In this document: in pieces, positions 25,946 to 35,900 of the stretch
Layout of the letters: every line of letters begins with the position of its first letter
How positions within the stretch are numbered: position 1 is the stretch's first letter
From: Psychrobacter sp. UBA3962
Lineage (GTDB): Bacteria; Pseudomonadota; Gammaproteobacteria; Pseudomonadales; Moraxellaceae
Direction: 5' to 3'
DNA length: 64,000 nt
NCBI RefSeq assembly: GCF_002385225.1
Contig: NZ_DGDC01000020.1
Span: 1 to 64,000, forward strand
Made by a program: the position numbers and the translations under genes
The notes under the pieces: model-generated
What the model was told of the DNA's origin: nothing
The model's database searches: none
Seen by the model: the letters and a program-made list of their open reading frames with translations, nothing else

Positions 25946-27075
25946 GCGCTCTACAGATGCCTCAGCAGCCAGCTTTAACTAAGGTAAAGCGCTTGGATTT
26001 ACGGCATTGGTATTATGAACTGCAAAGTTTAGATAGCCAAAATTATGGCAGTTGGCCTTTTGCAGTAAAGGGATGTTTAGTAGCAATGGCGGTGCTACTG
26101 GCCAGTTTAGCCTGCTATTTATTACCTATTAGCAATCAATTGCAGCAGATTGAAGCAGAAGAAAATAAGCAGCAAGTATTAACGGGGACGTACCAAAGTA
26201 TCCAAGCTCAGGCCAATCAGTTAAGCACTGAGATTGAACAAGGTGAGGATACTCAGCAACAGCTTGACACGCTATCGTCTCTAATGCCCAGTGTAGAAGG
26301 TATGTCTTTGACACAGCAATTAAATGAGTTAGGACTTAGTAGCGGAGTCATCATTGAGGATTTGAAGCTTGAGGCAGAGCAGGAACTAGACTTTTATCAC
26401 GAACAGCCGCTGACTCTGATAGTTTCGGGTAATTATCATCAAATAGGCGAATTTCTAGGCCGTGTATCTGCTTTACCACGGTTGGTTACCTGGCATGATT
26501 TTTCAGTAAAAGCTTTAGCAGCCAATAGTTTGCAACAAGCGAAATCTCCAAGTTTGGCCCTGACTCTGCAAATCAAAGCTTATCGTTTAAAACCTGACAC
26601 CTTTAGTAAAACACAAAAAGAAAAGGTCGCATCTGCTTTTTATATTCCCGAAGAACCAAAGGCAGACACTACTGAGACAAAAGCCAACCTCTATCAGCCC
26701 AACGCCCAGCGCAGTCCCTTTAGCTTACCTAATTTTATAACTCCGCAATCACCTCCAGCCGCTAAGCCGGACAGTAACTGGAGTGAGTCTCTGCCCACAC
26801 AGCCCGATAAACAGTGGCAACATCCCCTGAGTAGCTTCCAATACCGAGGTAGGATAACTGGAATAGGAGGGAGTTATGGCTTAGTTGAAGATGCTGATGG
26901 GATAGTAAGGCGTGTCGAAGTAGGCCAGACATTGGGACAAGATAATATCAAGGTCGTAGAAATAACCCCCACTCAGATTAATTTCACTGAGCAGCTTGAA
27001 GACCTTAGAGCAGGGCGCTCCGAAAACAGGTTAGCTTTAATAGCTCCTACATCACCCCTTAGGAATGGCCAATGA
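25942..27075 (+). CDS. PilO-PilP fusion, type IV pilus alignment protein
   Basis: One uninterrupted 377-residue frame holds what are normally two proteins. Residues about 1-215 are PilO: a cytoplasmic N-terminus, a TM at about 44-62, a coiled coil (ISNQLQQIEAEENKQQ) and the periplasmic PilO fold (PLTLIVSGNYHQIGEFLGRV). A Pro/Ser-rich linker spans about 216-275. Residues about 280-377 are a PilP domain (RITGIGGSYGLVEDADGIV, RRVEVGQTLGQDNIKVVEIT, with the preceding QRSPF). The lipoprotein signal and acylated cysteine of ordinary PilP are absent. The frame overlaps pilN and pilQ by 4 bases each, leaving no room for a separate pilP. Confidence 0.9.
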   Translation: MSALQMPQQPALTKVKRLDLRHWYYELQSLDSQNYGSWPFAVKGCLVAMAVLLASLACYLLPISNQLQQIEAEENKQQVLTGTYQSIQAQANQLSTEIEQGEDTQQQLDTLSSLMPSVEGMSLTQQLNELGLSSGVIIEDLKLEAEQELDFYHEQPLTLIVSGNYHQIGEFLGRVSALPRLVTWHDFSVKALAANSLQQAKSPSLALTLQIKAYRLKPDTFSKTQKEKVASAFYIPEEPKADTTETKANLYQPNAQRSPFSLPNFITPQSPPAAKPDSNWSESLPTQPDKQWQHPLSSFQYRGRITGIGGSYGLVEDADGIVRRVEVGQTLGQDNIKVVEITPTQINFTEQLEDLRAGRSENRLALIAPTSPLRNGQ

Positions 27076-29054
27076 TATCTAATGTCTCGACTTTGAAGTG
27101 GCTCTGGTCAGTAGTGATAATGTCTGCCACAAACTGTTTTAGACCAGTAATTTACAATAGACGAGCGACTTATCATATCGTTGTCAGTACCTTGTTATCG
27201 ATGCTGATAGCCTTAAGTAATCTAGCTCATGCCAACCTCCACTATTCAGAAGGGCTAATTGATATATCTGCTGTAACTGCAGATATGAGCGCCAATGAAG
27301 ATAATATAAAACCTAAAAGCTATTTAAGCCGTGAGGCTATTCATTATCAACCTTTAGGCGATAAGGCTGAAAGAGTAGAGATTGTGTTGAAGACAGCCGA
27401 TCAAATAGCAGCTATTGAGCGTCAAGGTAATAAAGTTATTTTGAAGCTACCAAAAACTCAAATCGAGCCAGGATTAATCTACCAGCAGAATTCCTCGGAG
27501 CGTTTGCTTCGATCTATTTATAGTAAAAATAAGGGCAAGTATGGTGGGTTAACTATTGAGTTAGGCCAAGACTTTGAATACCAAAGCTATCAGGTGGGAA
27601 ATAAAATAACAATAAACTTGCAACCTGCTAAAAGCTTAGTCCAATTTAGTGCCCCCATTACTAAATATAGTGGTGCCCCTATTTCTATCGACTTTCAAAA
27701 TGTTGAAGTACGCAGTGTGCTTCATTTGCTTGCGCAATTTATGGATACCAATATTGTCGCCAGTGAAACAGTCACAGGCACCCTGATGCTGAACTTAATT
27801 AATGTTCCGGTAGATCAAGCCTTAGATATCATCTTAACCAGTAAACATCTTGGTAAGCAGGTAAATGGTAATGTTATCTTAGTTGCTCCCTTAGCAGAAT
27901 TAGCCAAGCAGCAAACCACCTTATTACAAGCACAGCAACAAAAAGTGGCATTGATGCCCTTACGCAATGAATATATTCGGCTTAATTATGCCAAGGCCAG
28001 TGAAGTTTATGCTCTAATCGAAAAGACCAGTGGTAATGCGGTTATCAACAATAAGCGTATGAATAGTAGGGGTAGTGAAGACAGTCAGCAACCTGAGCTT
28101 ATTGCTAATAAGATGACCACTAATTTACTCTCGAATCGCGGGGTGATGGCGGTCGATATCCGCACCAATACTTTAATCATAAAAGACACGGCGACCAGCA
28201 TTGATAATATTAGAGCCTTAATTGCGAAGATTGATATTCCAGTGCAACAAGTTATGATTGAGGTGAGAATCGTCAGTGCCACAGATAACTTTAGTAAAGA
28301 GCTGGGAGTTAAGTGGGGAATATTATCAAATGGAGTGGCCAATAACGACACTCTGTTGGTGGGTGGCAGTGATCAAACTCTAGCTGATCTAAAGAAATTT
28401 AGCTTACGCAATACCACCTTTAAAGGGAGGCCAGTCAGTAATCCTGATTATGGTGTGAGTCGACCTGATAACCTTAATGTCGATTTGGGAATTGCCAATC
28501 CTGCCGGCAGTATTGCGTTTGGCATATTGAGTATGTCGGATTTGATGATTGATTTAGAATTATCCGCGATGCAGGCAGAAGGCCGTGGTGAGGTCATTTC
28601 AACCCCTAAAATACTGACTTTGGATAAACAAACCGCTCGGGTCTCTTCAGGAACAAAAATTCCGTATCAAAGTGAATCTGAAGGAGGGGGGACCACTACC
28701 CAATTTGAGGAGGCCTTGCTAAGCTTAGAGGTTACCCCAAACATTACTCCAGAAGGAAGGATATCACTACAACTGAATATCGAAAATGGTCGCCCAAACC
28801 CAGTAGGGAATGGGGTTATTCTTATTGATACCGATAGACTGAGTACTCAGGTGAATGTTGCTGATGGAGAAACCATGGTTTTGGGAGGTATCTATCGCAA
28901 TCAGGTATTTAATAATGTTGAGAAGGTACCATTTTTTGGCGATTTACCTTATCTAGGACGATTATTTAAGAAGGACATGCGCCGCAATGATAAGCAGGAA
29001 CTGCTAATTTTTGTTACCCCAACATTGATTGCAGATAAAGTTTTGACTCATTGA
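27072..29054 (+). CDS. pilQ: Type IV pilus secretin PilQ
   Basis: Outer-membrane multimeric channel through which the pilus passes. A long N-region precedes a signal-like hydrophobic segment ending near residue 54 (LIALSNLAHA). One AMIN domain (about 75-185) is visible, where Pseudomonas PilQ has two. N0/STN follows (SIDFQNVEVRSVLHLLAQF), then N1 and the secretin core (EVISTPKILTLDKQTARVSS and VPFFGDLPYLGRLFKK). The start overlaps the PilO-PilP stop; a later ATG is possible given the odd N-region. aroK follows after 282 bases. Confidence 0.95.
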   Translation: MISNVSTLKWLWSVVIMSATNCFRPVIYNRRATYHIVVSTLLSMLIALSNLAHANLHYSEGLIDISAVTADMSANEDNIKPKSYLSREAIHYQPLGDKAERVEIVLKTADQIAAIERQGNKVILKLPKTQIEPGLIYQQNSSERLLRSIYSKNKGKYGGLTIELGQDFEYQSYQVGNKITINLQPAKSLVQFSAPITKYSGAPISIDFQNVEVRSVLHLLAQFMDTNIVASETVTGTLMLNLINVPVDQALDIILTSKHLGKQVNGNVILVAPLAELAKQQTTLLQAQQQKVALMPLRNEYIRLNYAKASEVYALIEKTSGNAVINNKRMNSRGSEDSQQPELIANKMTTNLLSNRGVMAVDIRTNTLIIKDTATSIDNIRALIAKIDIPVQQVMIEVRIVSATDNFSKELGVKWGILSNGVANNDTLLVGGSDQTLADLKKFSLRNTTFKGRPVSNPDYGVSRPDNLNVDLGIANPAGSIAFGILSMSDLMIDLELSAMQAEGRGEVISTPKILTLDKQTARVSSGTKIPYQSESEGGGTTTQFEEALLSLEVTPNITPEGRISLQLNIENGRPNPVGNGVILIDTDRLSTQVNVADGETMVLGGIYRNQVFNNVEKVPFFGDLPYLGRLFKKDMRRNDKQELLIFVTPTLIADKVLTH

Positions 29055-29305
29055 ACGATACGGTAAAACAAATGGCAAGCTCTAGGTGCAGATAGGTTTA
29101 GCGGAATAGTGACAGATCGCTAGTTATGTCAAAACTGGGTTGCTATTATTACATTCATGGGTGATTCATTATAATTGGCGCCTAGTTTTTAAAAATAGCT
29201 TTAATAAGCCAGTTAATCAGAAGTTTAAAGAGTTATTTTTATTAAGCACTGTTTTTAGTTTAATCGGATTAGTCACCTAAGCAGGACTAACGACAAAAAT
29301 GCCTG

Positions 29306-29311
29306 TATAAT
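29306..29311 (+). promoter_or_regulatory. Candidate -10 of an aroK promoter
   Basis: A perfect TATAAT lies 26 bases before the aroK ATG, preceded by TG, with no good -35. It suggests aroK-aroB can be transcribed independently of the pil operon. Confidence 0.4.
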
Positions 29312-29336
29312 CTGTGTATTTATGTGAGAGATAATA

Positions 29337-29876
29337 ATGCAATCGACATTGCCGTCATTATTTATTGTGGGCCCTATGGGAGCGGGGAAGACCACGATTG
29401 GAAAGTTGTTAGCAAAGCATTTAGGACGCACTTTCATAGACAGTGATTATTATATTTGCGAACAAACGGGTGCGGATATTCCTTGGATTTTCGAAAAGGA
29501 AGGTGAGGCCGGGTTTAGAGAGCGCGAAATACGAGCTATTGCTGAGCTGACTGAGTTGCCCAATATTGTATTGGCGACGGGTGGTGGGGTCGTAACACAG
29601 CCACAAAATCGTGAAAACTTGAAGAAGCAAGGCATCACCATTTACCTTAGAGCCAATGTCGATGTGCAATTAAAAAGAACTTCTAAAGATAAGTCGCGCC
29701 CCTTATTAAACAATCCTAATCCTCGAGCAGTATTGCAATCTTTGTTTGAAGTCCGTGATCCTCTATATCTTGAAGTTGCCGATGTCGTGGTAGAAACTGG
29801 GGAGGGTTATCCTAGATATATGCTAAAGAAAATCATGGAAGCTTTAAAAGAGAAATATCCTGAGCATTTTGTGTGA
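29337..29876 (+). CDS. aroK: Shikimate kinase
   Basis: Phosphorylates shikimate in the aromatic amino-acid pathway. The P-loop GPMGAGKTT spans residues 12-20. The shikimate-binding DSDYYI, the GEAGFRERE segment and GGGVV loop are all present, and 179 residues is normal. The GAGAGA just upstream serves as Shine-Dalgarno. The pilQ-aroK-aroB order is conserved in gammaproteobacteria. Confidence 0.97.
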   Translation: MQSTLPSLFIVGPMGAGKTTIGKLLAKHLGRTFIDSDYYICEQTGADIPWIFEKEGEAGFREREIRAIAELTELPNIVLATGGGVVTQPQNRENLKKQGITIYLRANVDVQLKRTSKDKSRPLLNNPNPRAVLQSLFEVRDPLYLEVADVVVETGEGYPRYMLKKIMEALKEKYPEHFV

Positions 29877-29994
29877 CCATATAACGCTATCATGCTAGCA
29901 GGTCGTTGCCGCAAATGAGAGACCCCCTTTGACCCTTGTAATCGCCAAAAGTGGCCAGTAGTAGCTAACAGTAGACAGTAGATAGGGAAGACAG

Positions 29995-31071
29995 ATGAAA
30001 GCTAATTTAACCGTACATACCCAAAGTCATGATTATCCGATCGTTATTACCAGTCAGTGTGATTTGGCCAAAGAGGTAGCTCCTTATATTAAGGGCAAGC
30101 AGGTAATGGTAGTTACCAATACCACGGTAGAAAAGCTGTATCTGCAAGCTTTGGTCGAAGGGCTACAAGCCGACTTTGAAGTATTAACTATGGTGTTGCC
30201 CGATGGCGAACAATATAAGACCCAGCAATACATCGATCAAATTTATGATGCTTTAATGGACAATCATTGTAGCCGTGATGTCACTTTGATTGCTCTTGGT
30301 GGAGGGGTTGTAGGCGATATGACCGGTTTCGCTGCCGCCTCCTTTATGCGTGGGGTGAATTTCATTCAAATCCCAACCACCTTATTGTCACAAGTGGACT
30401 CTAGTGTGGGCGGTAAGACAGGCATTAACCACCCCAAAGGTAAAAATATGATTGGGGCGTTTTGGCAGCCACAAATGGTCCTAGCCGATATGCACACCTT
30501 AACCACTCTACCACAGCGTGAGTTGTCAGCGGGTATGGCAGAGGTTATCAAATATGCGTTGATCATGGATGCTGACTTCTTAACTTGGCTCGAAGACAAT
30601 ATGTCGGCGCTCATGTCTTTGGACAAAGTTGTGTTGGCTGAAGCAGTCGCTAGGTGCTGTCAATATAAAGCAGATATTGTCGCTCAAGATGAGCGTGAAT
30701 CAGGCAAAAGAGCCTTATTAAACTTTGGTCATACCTTTGGTCATGTGATTGAAACCCATGAAGGGTATGGCAAGTGGCTACATGGTGAGGCCGTGGCGGC
30801 TGGCATGGTACAAGCGGCGCAACTGTCACAGAAAATGGGCTGGATTAGCGAGGCAGACGTTCAACGTATTAGTAAGGTTCTGCAATCAGCTCAACTGCCA
30901 ATTAAACCACCAGTCATTGACACCCAGATCGCTTTAGATTTAATGCAGCACGATAAGAAAGTTAAGTCAGGACAAATTCGATTGATTTTGTTAAAATCAG
31001 TGGGTGAGGCGGTAGTTACGGCTGACTTTGATCAGTCACTGCTTGAGGCAGTCCTTACTGAGACATTATAA
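29995..31071 (+). CDS. aroB: 3-dehydroquinate synthase
   Basis: NAD- and metal-dependent enzyme making 3-dehydroquinate from DAHP, the second shikimate-pathway step. Motifs include LPDGEQYKT, ALGGGVVGDMTGFAAASFMR, the PTTLLSQVDSSVGGKTGIN loop and the metal-ligand region NFGHTFGHVIE with LHGEAVAAGM. The 358 residues fit the family. It follows aroK by 118 bases. Confidence 0.97.
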   Translation: MKANLTVHTQSHDYPIVITSQCDLAKEVAPYIKGKQVMVVTNTTVEKLYLQALVEGLQADFEVLTMVLPDGEQYKTQQYIDQIYDALMDNHCSRDVTLIALGGGVVGDMTGFAAASFMRGVNFIQIPTTLLSQVDSSVGGKTGINHPKGKNMIGAFWQPQMVLADMHTLTTLPQRELSAGMAEVIKYALIMDADFLTWLEDNMSALMSLDKVVLAEAVARCCQYKADIVAQDERESGKRALLNFGHTFGHVIETHEGYGKWLHGEAVAAGMVQAAQLSQKMGWISEADVQRISKVLQSAQLPIKPPVIDTQIALDLMQHDKKVKSGQIRLILLKSVGEAVVTADFDQSLLEAVLTETL

Positions 31072-31101
31072 TAGCTTCCTATCCTGCAGTTTGATTACCT
31101 A

Positions 31102-31139
31102 TTTTTAATAACTCTTTTTAATAACCCTCTTTTTAATAA
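31102..31139 (+). repeat. Three copies of TTTTTAATAA upstream of the post-aroB gene
   Basis: Copies start at 31102, 31115 and 31130, spaced 13 and 15 bases, in the leader about 25-60 bases before the next ATG. Such repeats can vary by slippage. No regulatory role is known. Confidence 0.5.
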
Positions 31140-31163
31140 TTTTCTATTTACTGGATTTGCTCT

Positions 31164-32234
31164 ATGGCAATCACTCAAGGCTCTTCTACCAATCATCTTG
31201 ATAAGTCGCCAAAGAATAAAGGGCGCTTGGTGGCCAGCGCTTGGCTTATCATGGCTTTATTAACAGGTGCAGCAGCTCTGGCTTTGTGGATGTTTAGTTC
31301 GGCGCCTATTTTTGAGCAAGAGACAGAAGCTGAAAAAGAGGCTCCCGCTGAAGTGTTGGCTTCCAATATTGATCAGGTGAAGCATATTGACCAACTTAAT
31401 GAGTTAAGTGGCGATGTTAAGCCCATCTCATTTGATGCTTTGGTTAGAGATTTGCGTGATTATCCTGAGGAATTCAAAGACTCTAAGTATCTTAAGAAAA
31501 ATAAGGGTAAATGGACTGTTCAGGTTATGGATGTGTCCGAGCATGAAATCATTACTGATTATTTAGATTCACGGGATGACCGACAGAAATTTGCCTATTT
31601 CCGCTATCGTGATTCTAATAATCAGCCCCGTTATTTGTTGATGTATGATGTAATGGTTAATAAGCAACAAGCGACAAATGCTGCAGATAGCGTGGATTTC
31701 GGCTTGCCTGCCAATGTTAAAGTCATTCCTGAAGAGATTTCAGATTATTTAGATGTCATTGAGAACTATGAATTGACAGGTCCGGTGAAAGACTTATCTA
31801 GAAATAGAACCCGACAAGTAAAATTACAGCCCACTAAGCGTGAGTTGGCGCCTCGTCGCCGTGCTAGTGACACACAGCCTACTCAACAAAGTAATACGCG
31901 CTCTGAGAATCAAGGTAACAGTAGCTCCTCTCAACCAAACCAGTCACAAGCTACTAATACTGCCATTAGAGACTCAAGCGATACTAGCGAGACGTTATCT
32001 GTTCAAGAAGAGCGCACAGTGGTTACACCAAGCTCGGGCTCTGAAAATGCTGCCCCCGCTCAGCCAAAAGAGCCTACCAAACCGAAAGCAGAAGCCAGTA
32101 AGCCACAGCCTCCCGCTGAGCCGACTAAGCCGCAAGAGAAAAAGCCAGCAGAAGCTAATAAGAACAATCAAAAACCTGCCAATAGTGGCGAAGGTGATAG
32201 CATTAAACAGCTTATTGAACAAAAATCTGAATAA
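31164..32234 (+). CDS. Membrane protein in the DamX position, long disordered tail, no SPOR domain seen
   Basis: The 356-residue protein has a short cytoplasmic N-terminus, one TM (about 23-46) and a folded acidic periplasmic part (about 65-205, including FRYRDSNNQPRYLLMYDVM). A Ser/Gln/Pro/Lys-rich low-complexity tail runs from about 210 to 345. In many gammaproteobacteria the gene after aroB is damX, a septal SPOR-domain protein. This one shares the place and overall layout, but I see no SPOR-like C-terminal domain. I do not recognise the folded part as a named family. Confidence 0.75.
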   Translation: MAITQGSSTNHLDKSPKNKGRLVASAWLIMALLTGAAALALWMFSSAPIFEQETEAEKEAPAEVLASNIDQVKHIDQLNELSGDVKPISFDALVRDLRDYPEEFKDSKYLKKNKGKWTVQVMDVSEHEIITDYLDSRDDRQKFAYFRYRDSNNQPRYLLMYDVMVNKQQATNAADSVDFGLPANVKVIPEEISDYLDVIENYELTGPVKDLSRNRTRQVKLQPTKRELAPRRRASDTQPTQQSNTRSENQGNSSSSQPNQSQATNTAIRDSSDTSETLSVQEERTVVTPSSGSENAAPAQPKEPTKPKAEASKPQPPAEPTKPQEKKPAEANKNNQKPANSGEGDSIKQLIEQKSE

Positions 32235-32263
32235 TTATTTGACCGCTGATTATTGGGATATAG

Positions 32264-32296
32264 AAAAAAGACACTTTAATAAAGGTGTCTTTTTTT
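32264..32296 (+). terminator. Terminator after the post-aroB gene
   Basis: Stem AAAAAAGACACTTT / AAAGGTGTCTTTTTT (one bulge) with a T-run, about 30 bases after the stop. Confidence 0.85.
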
Positions 32297-32980
32297 ATGC
32301 CTGTCATTAGCACTAAGCAAGTATTGGTTTTAGAGGAGCTTGATTGAGTTGTTATCTTTTCTCACCCTTTAATAATAAGGCATGAAAACTATTTTTGACT
32401 ATGATGCGGGTAGTAAAATTATACAATCTAAGTCGGTAGAATAGTTTTTCTAAATACTAAAAATTCAAAAACCTATTAGTTGATAAGGGTTTGTACAAAA
32501 ATAAAATGTCACGAAAAAATGAAAACAGTTGTTAAATTTCACTGGATTTTATAACCATGTTTCTCTAATATGGTTTATATGACGTTTGGTAATGCAATCG
32601 AACAGGTTCTGTTTGCTGCCGGCTAACATGAATATTTGTCGCTATTTTATTGCATTAATCCAGTCATTATTCAGTCATTATTTACGACGCTTTATTAGAT
32701 GATGAATAGGTACCTTGTAAGGTCGATAAAGTGTTAAATATTATCCCAGCTTTGTCGGCATTATTAGGTAGGGTATTAATGTTTAAACAATATATTGTTG
32801 TTAAACACTGAGCTCACAAAGCGTCACAGTCATTAATATATAAAGTGAGATGTCTATTCGAACTCTCTATTTTTTTGGCTCACTTCCTAACACAGCTGTT
32901 CTATCTATCCCTATAGCTGTGCCTATCTCGAACATTCATAGGTGATGAGAATTATTTATCACCTGATTAAAGGACATGCC
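32297..32980 (+). other. Long upstream region of gltB
   Basis: About 680 AT-rich bases without a credible gene. It contains a direct CAGTCATTATT pair near 32670 and small inverted repeats (AACCAT/ATGGTT near 32553-32575). It is likely to hold the gltB promoter and control sites, but I could not identify a clear promoter pair. Confidence 0.55.
32940..32964 (+). promoter_or_regulatory. Hairpin just before the gltB ribosome-binding site
   Basis: AGGTGAT and ATCACCT form a perfect 7-bp inverted repeat with an 11-base loop. It ends 4 bases before the AAAGGA Shine-Dalgarno of gltB, so it could affect translation initiation or serve as an operator. Confidence 0.4.
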
Positions 32981-35900
32981 ATGACACAGAATTTTATAGC
33001 CCATTGTGCCGCCCAAAATAATTACCCCGATAGCCAACCTCCTCAATCCCATTCAAAACCTTCCCCTCAAGACCATCCTACTTATTTAGCCTCTCCTGAA
33101 GATTTCAAAGACAACTGTGGCTTTGGCCTAGTTGCTCACATTGAAGGCAAACCTAGCCATCATTTAGTAAAAACAGCAATCCATAGTTTAAGTTGCATGA
33201 CTCACCGCGGCGGCGTTGCTGCTGATGGTAAGACTGGAGATGGCTGTGGTTTATTACTGGCCAAGCCGGTTGATTTTTTTCACACGGTGGCTTCAGAGAT
33301 TGGACTTGAGCTTACTGAAAACTTCGCTGTGGGTATGGTGTTTTTAAATCTTGATGAGACACTTGCAGCGCACAGCCAACAAGTACTTGATAAAGAAGTG
33401 GCGGCTCAAGGCTTAACAGTGGCCGGTTGGCGCGATGTGCCCGTAGATTTATCGATAGTGGGTGAAATCGCTCGTGAGACTCTACCTCAGTTTAAACAAA
33501 TTTTCGTTAACGCTCCAAGCGACTTAAGTGCCGAAGACTTCAATCGTAAGTTGTACGTTGCGCGCAAAAAAGCAGAGCTGGCGCTGACTGAAGATGAGCT
33601 GTTTTATGTGACTTCCCTTAATTGTGAGACGGTCATTTATAAAGGTCTGGTGATGCCATCAGACTTGCCAGCTTTTTATAGCGATTTGCAAGACAGCCGT
33701 CTACACTCACACATTGTGGTGTTCCATCAGCGCTTCTCAACCAACACTCTACCACGCTGGCCATTGGCTCAGCCGTTCCGTTATTTGGCACACAACGGTG
33801 AGCTGAACACCATTACAGCCAACCGTAACTGGTCTGTGGCTCGTACCCCAAAACTTGAAACACCAAAATTACCAGAAATTACTCAGCTGCATCCATTGGT
33901 AAACCGTACAGGCTCGGACTCTTCAAGCTTAGACAACATGCTTGAAGTACTTATCTCAGGGGGCATGACTTTATTCCACGCCATGTCAATTTTAGTGCCA
34001 CCAGCTTGGCAAAACGTAGACAGCATGGATATGGACTTACGTGCTTTTTATGAGTTTTACTCGCAGCACATGGAACCTTGGGATGGTCCGGCCGGTCTGG
34101 TGATTCAAGATGGTCGCTATGCGGTGTGTATGCTAGATCGAAACGGCTTACGTCCGTCACGTTGGGTTACCACCAAAAATGGCTATATTACCGTCGCTTC
34201 AGAGATTGGCGTATGGGATTATGATCCTGATGATGTGATTGCCAAAGGCCGTGTTGGACCGGGTCAAATGTTGGTTATTGATACCTTAAATGGGGAGGTA
34301 TTAGACGATCAGGTGATTAGTAATCGCTTGAAAAAAGCACATCCTTATCGCAAATGGCTACGGGAAGAAGCCACTCGTATTCGTGAAAATGAGCAAATTG
34401 AAGAAAAACTGCTTGAGCAAGGCGTGCGCGGCGAACCTCTTAAAGCGCTACAAAAGATGTTTAACATCACCAACGAAGAGCGTACTGAAATTATTCGTCC
34501 CAATGCCGAAAATGGTCAAGAGCCTGTGGGTTCAATGGGCGATGACACCCCTATGGCTGTGCTATCGAAGCAAGTACGTAATGTGGCCGACTTTTTCCGT
34601 CAGCAGTTTGCTCAAGTGACCAACCCACCGATTGACCCTTTACGAGAGTCCATCGTGATGTCTCTACAGACCTGCTTAGGGGCAGAGACCAATATCTTTA
34701 ACCCAACTCCGCGTGATGCTCATCGTATTATCTTGTCGTCACCGGTATTGTCGCCTAGTAAGATGCAGCAGATCGAAGCGCTAGAGGATCCTGATTTCGT
34801 TAGCCAGCGCATCGATATTAATTACGATGAATCGCTAAGCTTAGATACAGCCATTAAGCAGATTTGTGAGCAAGTAGAGCAAGCCATTTTAGATAATAAA
34901 ACGCTTATTATCTTATCGGATAAAGGGATTGAAAAAGGCAAGTTGCCCGCCAACGCTATTTTAGTAACCGGGGCGGTGCATCATTACCTGATTGAAAAAG
35001 GTCTGCGTACCGATGCCAACTTAATTATTGAAACAGGTATTGCTCGTGATTCCCATCAAGTAGCAGTATTGATTGGCTTTGGGGCGACCTGTGTTTATCC
35101 TTATTTGGCTTATGATGTTATTTCAGACTTAGTGTCTTCAGGCGAATTATTAGGTGATCCGTTACAAGCGCGAGCTAATTTCCGCAAAGGTTTAGACAAA
35201 GGTTTGCTAAAAATCTTATCAAAAATGGGCATTTCTACCATTGTCTCTTACCGCGGCGCTCAGTTGTTTGAAGCCGTTGGTTTATCTGATGAGATTGTGG
35301 AGCTTTGCTTCAAAGGCGTACAAAGCCGAATCAAGGGCGCAACTTTTGAGGACTTGGCTTTAGACCAAGCTTTACTGGCTAAGAATGCCTTTAGTCGCCG
35401 TACGCCACTGGATCAAGGGGGTATGCTGAAGTTTGTGTTTAACAAAGAGTATCATGCATTTAACCCTGACGTGATTAACACCTTGCATAAGGCGGTTCGT
35501 ACTGGTGATTACGAGAACTATCGTGAGTATGCCAACCTAGTTAATACGCGTCCTGTGGCCACGTTACGTGATTTATTGCAGTTAAAATCGGGTAATAGCA
35601 TTCCAGTAGATGAGGTAGAAGATATTGAACATATTCTACCTAGATTCGACTCTGCGGGGATGTCTTTAGGGGCTTTATCGCCTGAGGCTCATGAAGCGAT
35701 TGCGATGGCGATGAATACCATTGGTGGCCGTTCAAACTCTGGTGAGGGCGGTGAAGACCCTGTGCGTTACGGCACAATGCGTAACTCAAAAATCAAACAG
35801 ATTGCCTCAGGTCGATTTGGGGTCACACCTGCCTACTTACGCTCAGCCCAGGTTTTACAGATTAAAGTGGCACAGGGGGCAAAACCGGGTGAAGGAGGTC

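Noticed and set aside
31840..32310. 156-codon frame overlapping the tail of the post-aroB gene
   Set aside because: It is a +1-shifted shadow of a low-complexity coding region, with no ribosome-binding site and no family likeness.
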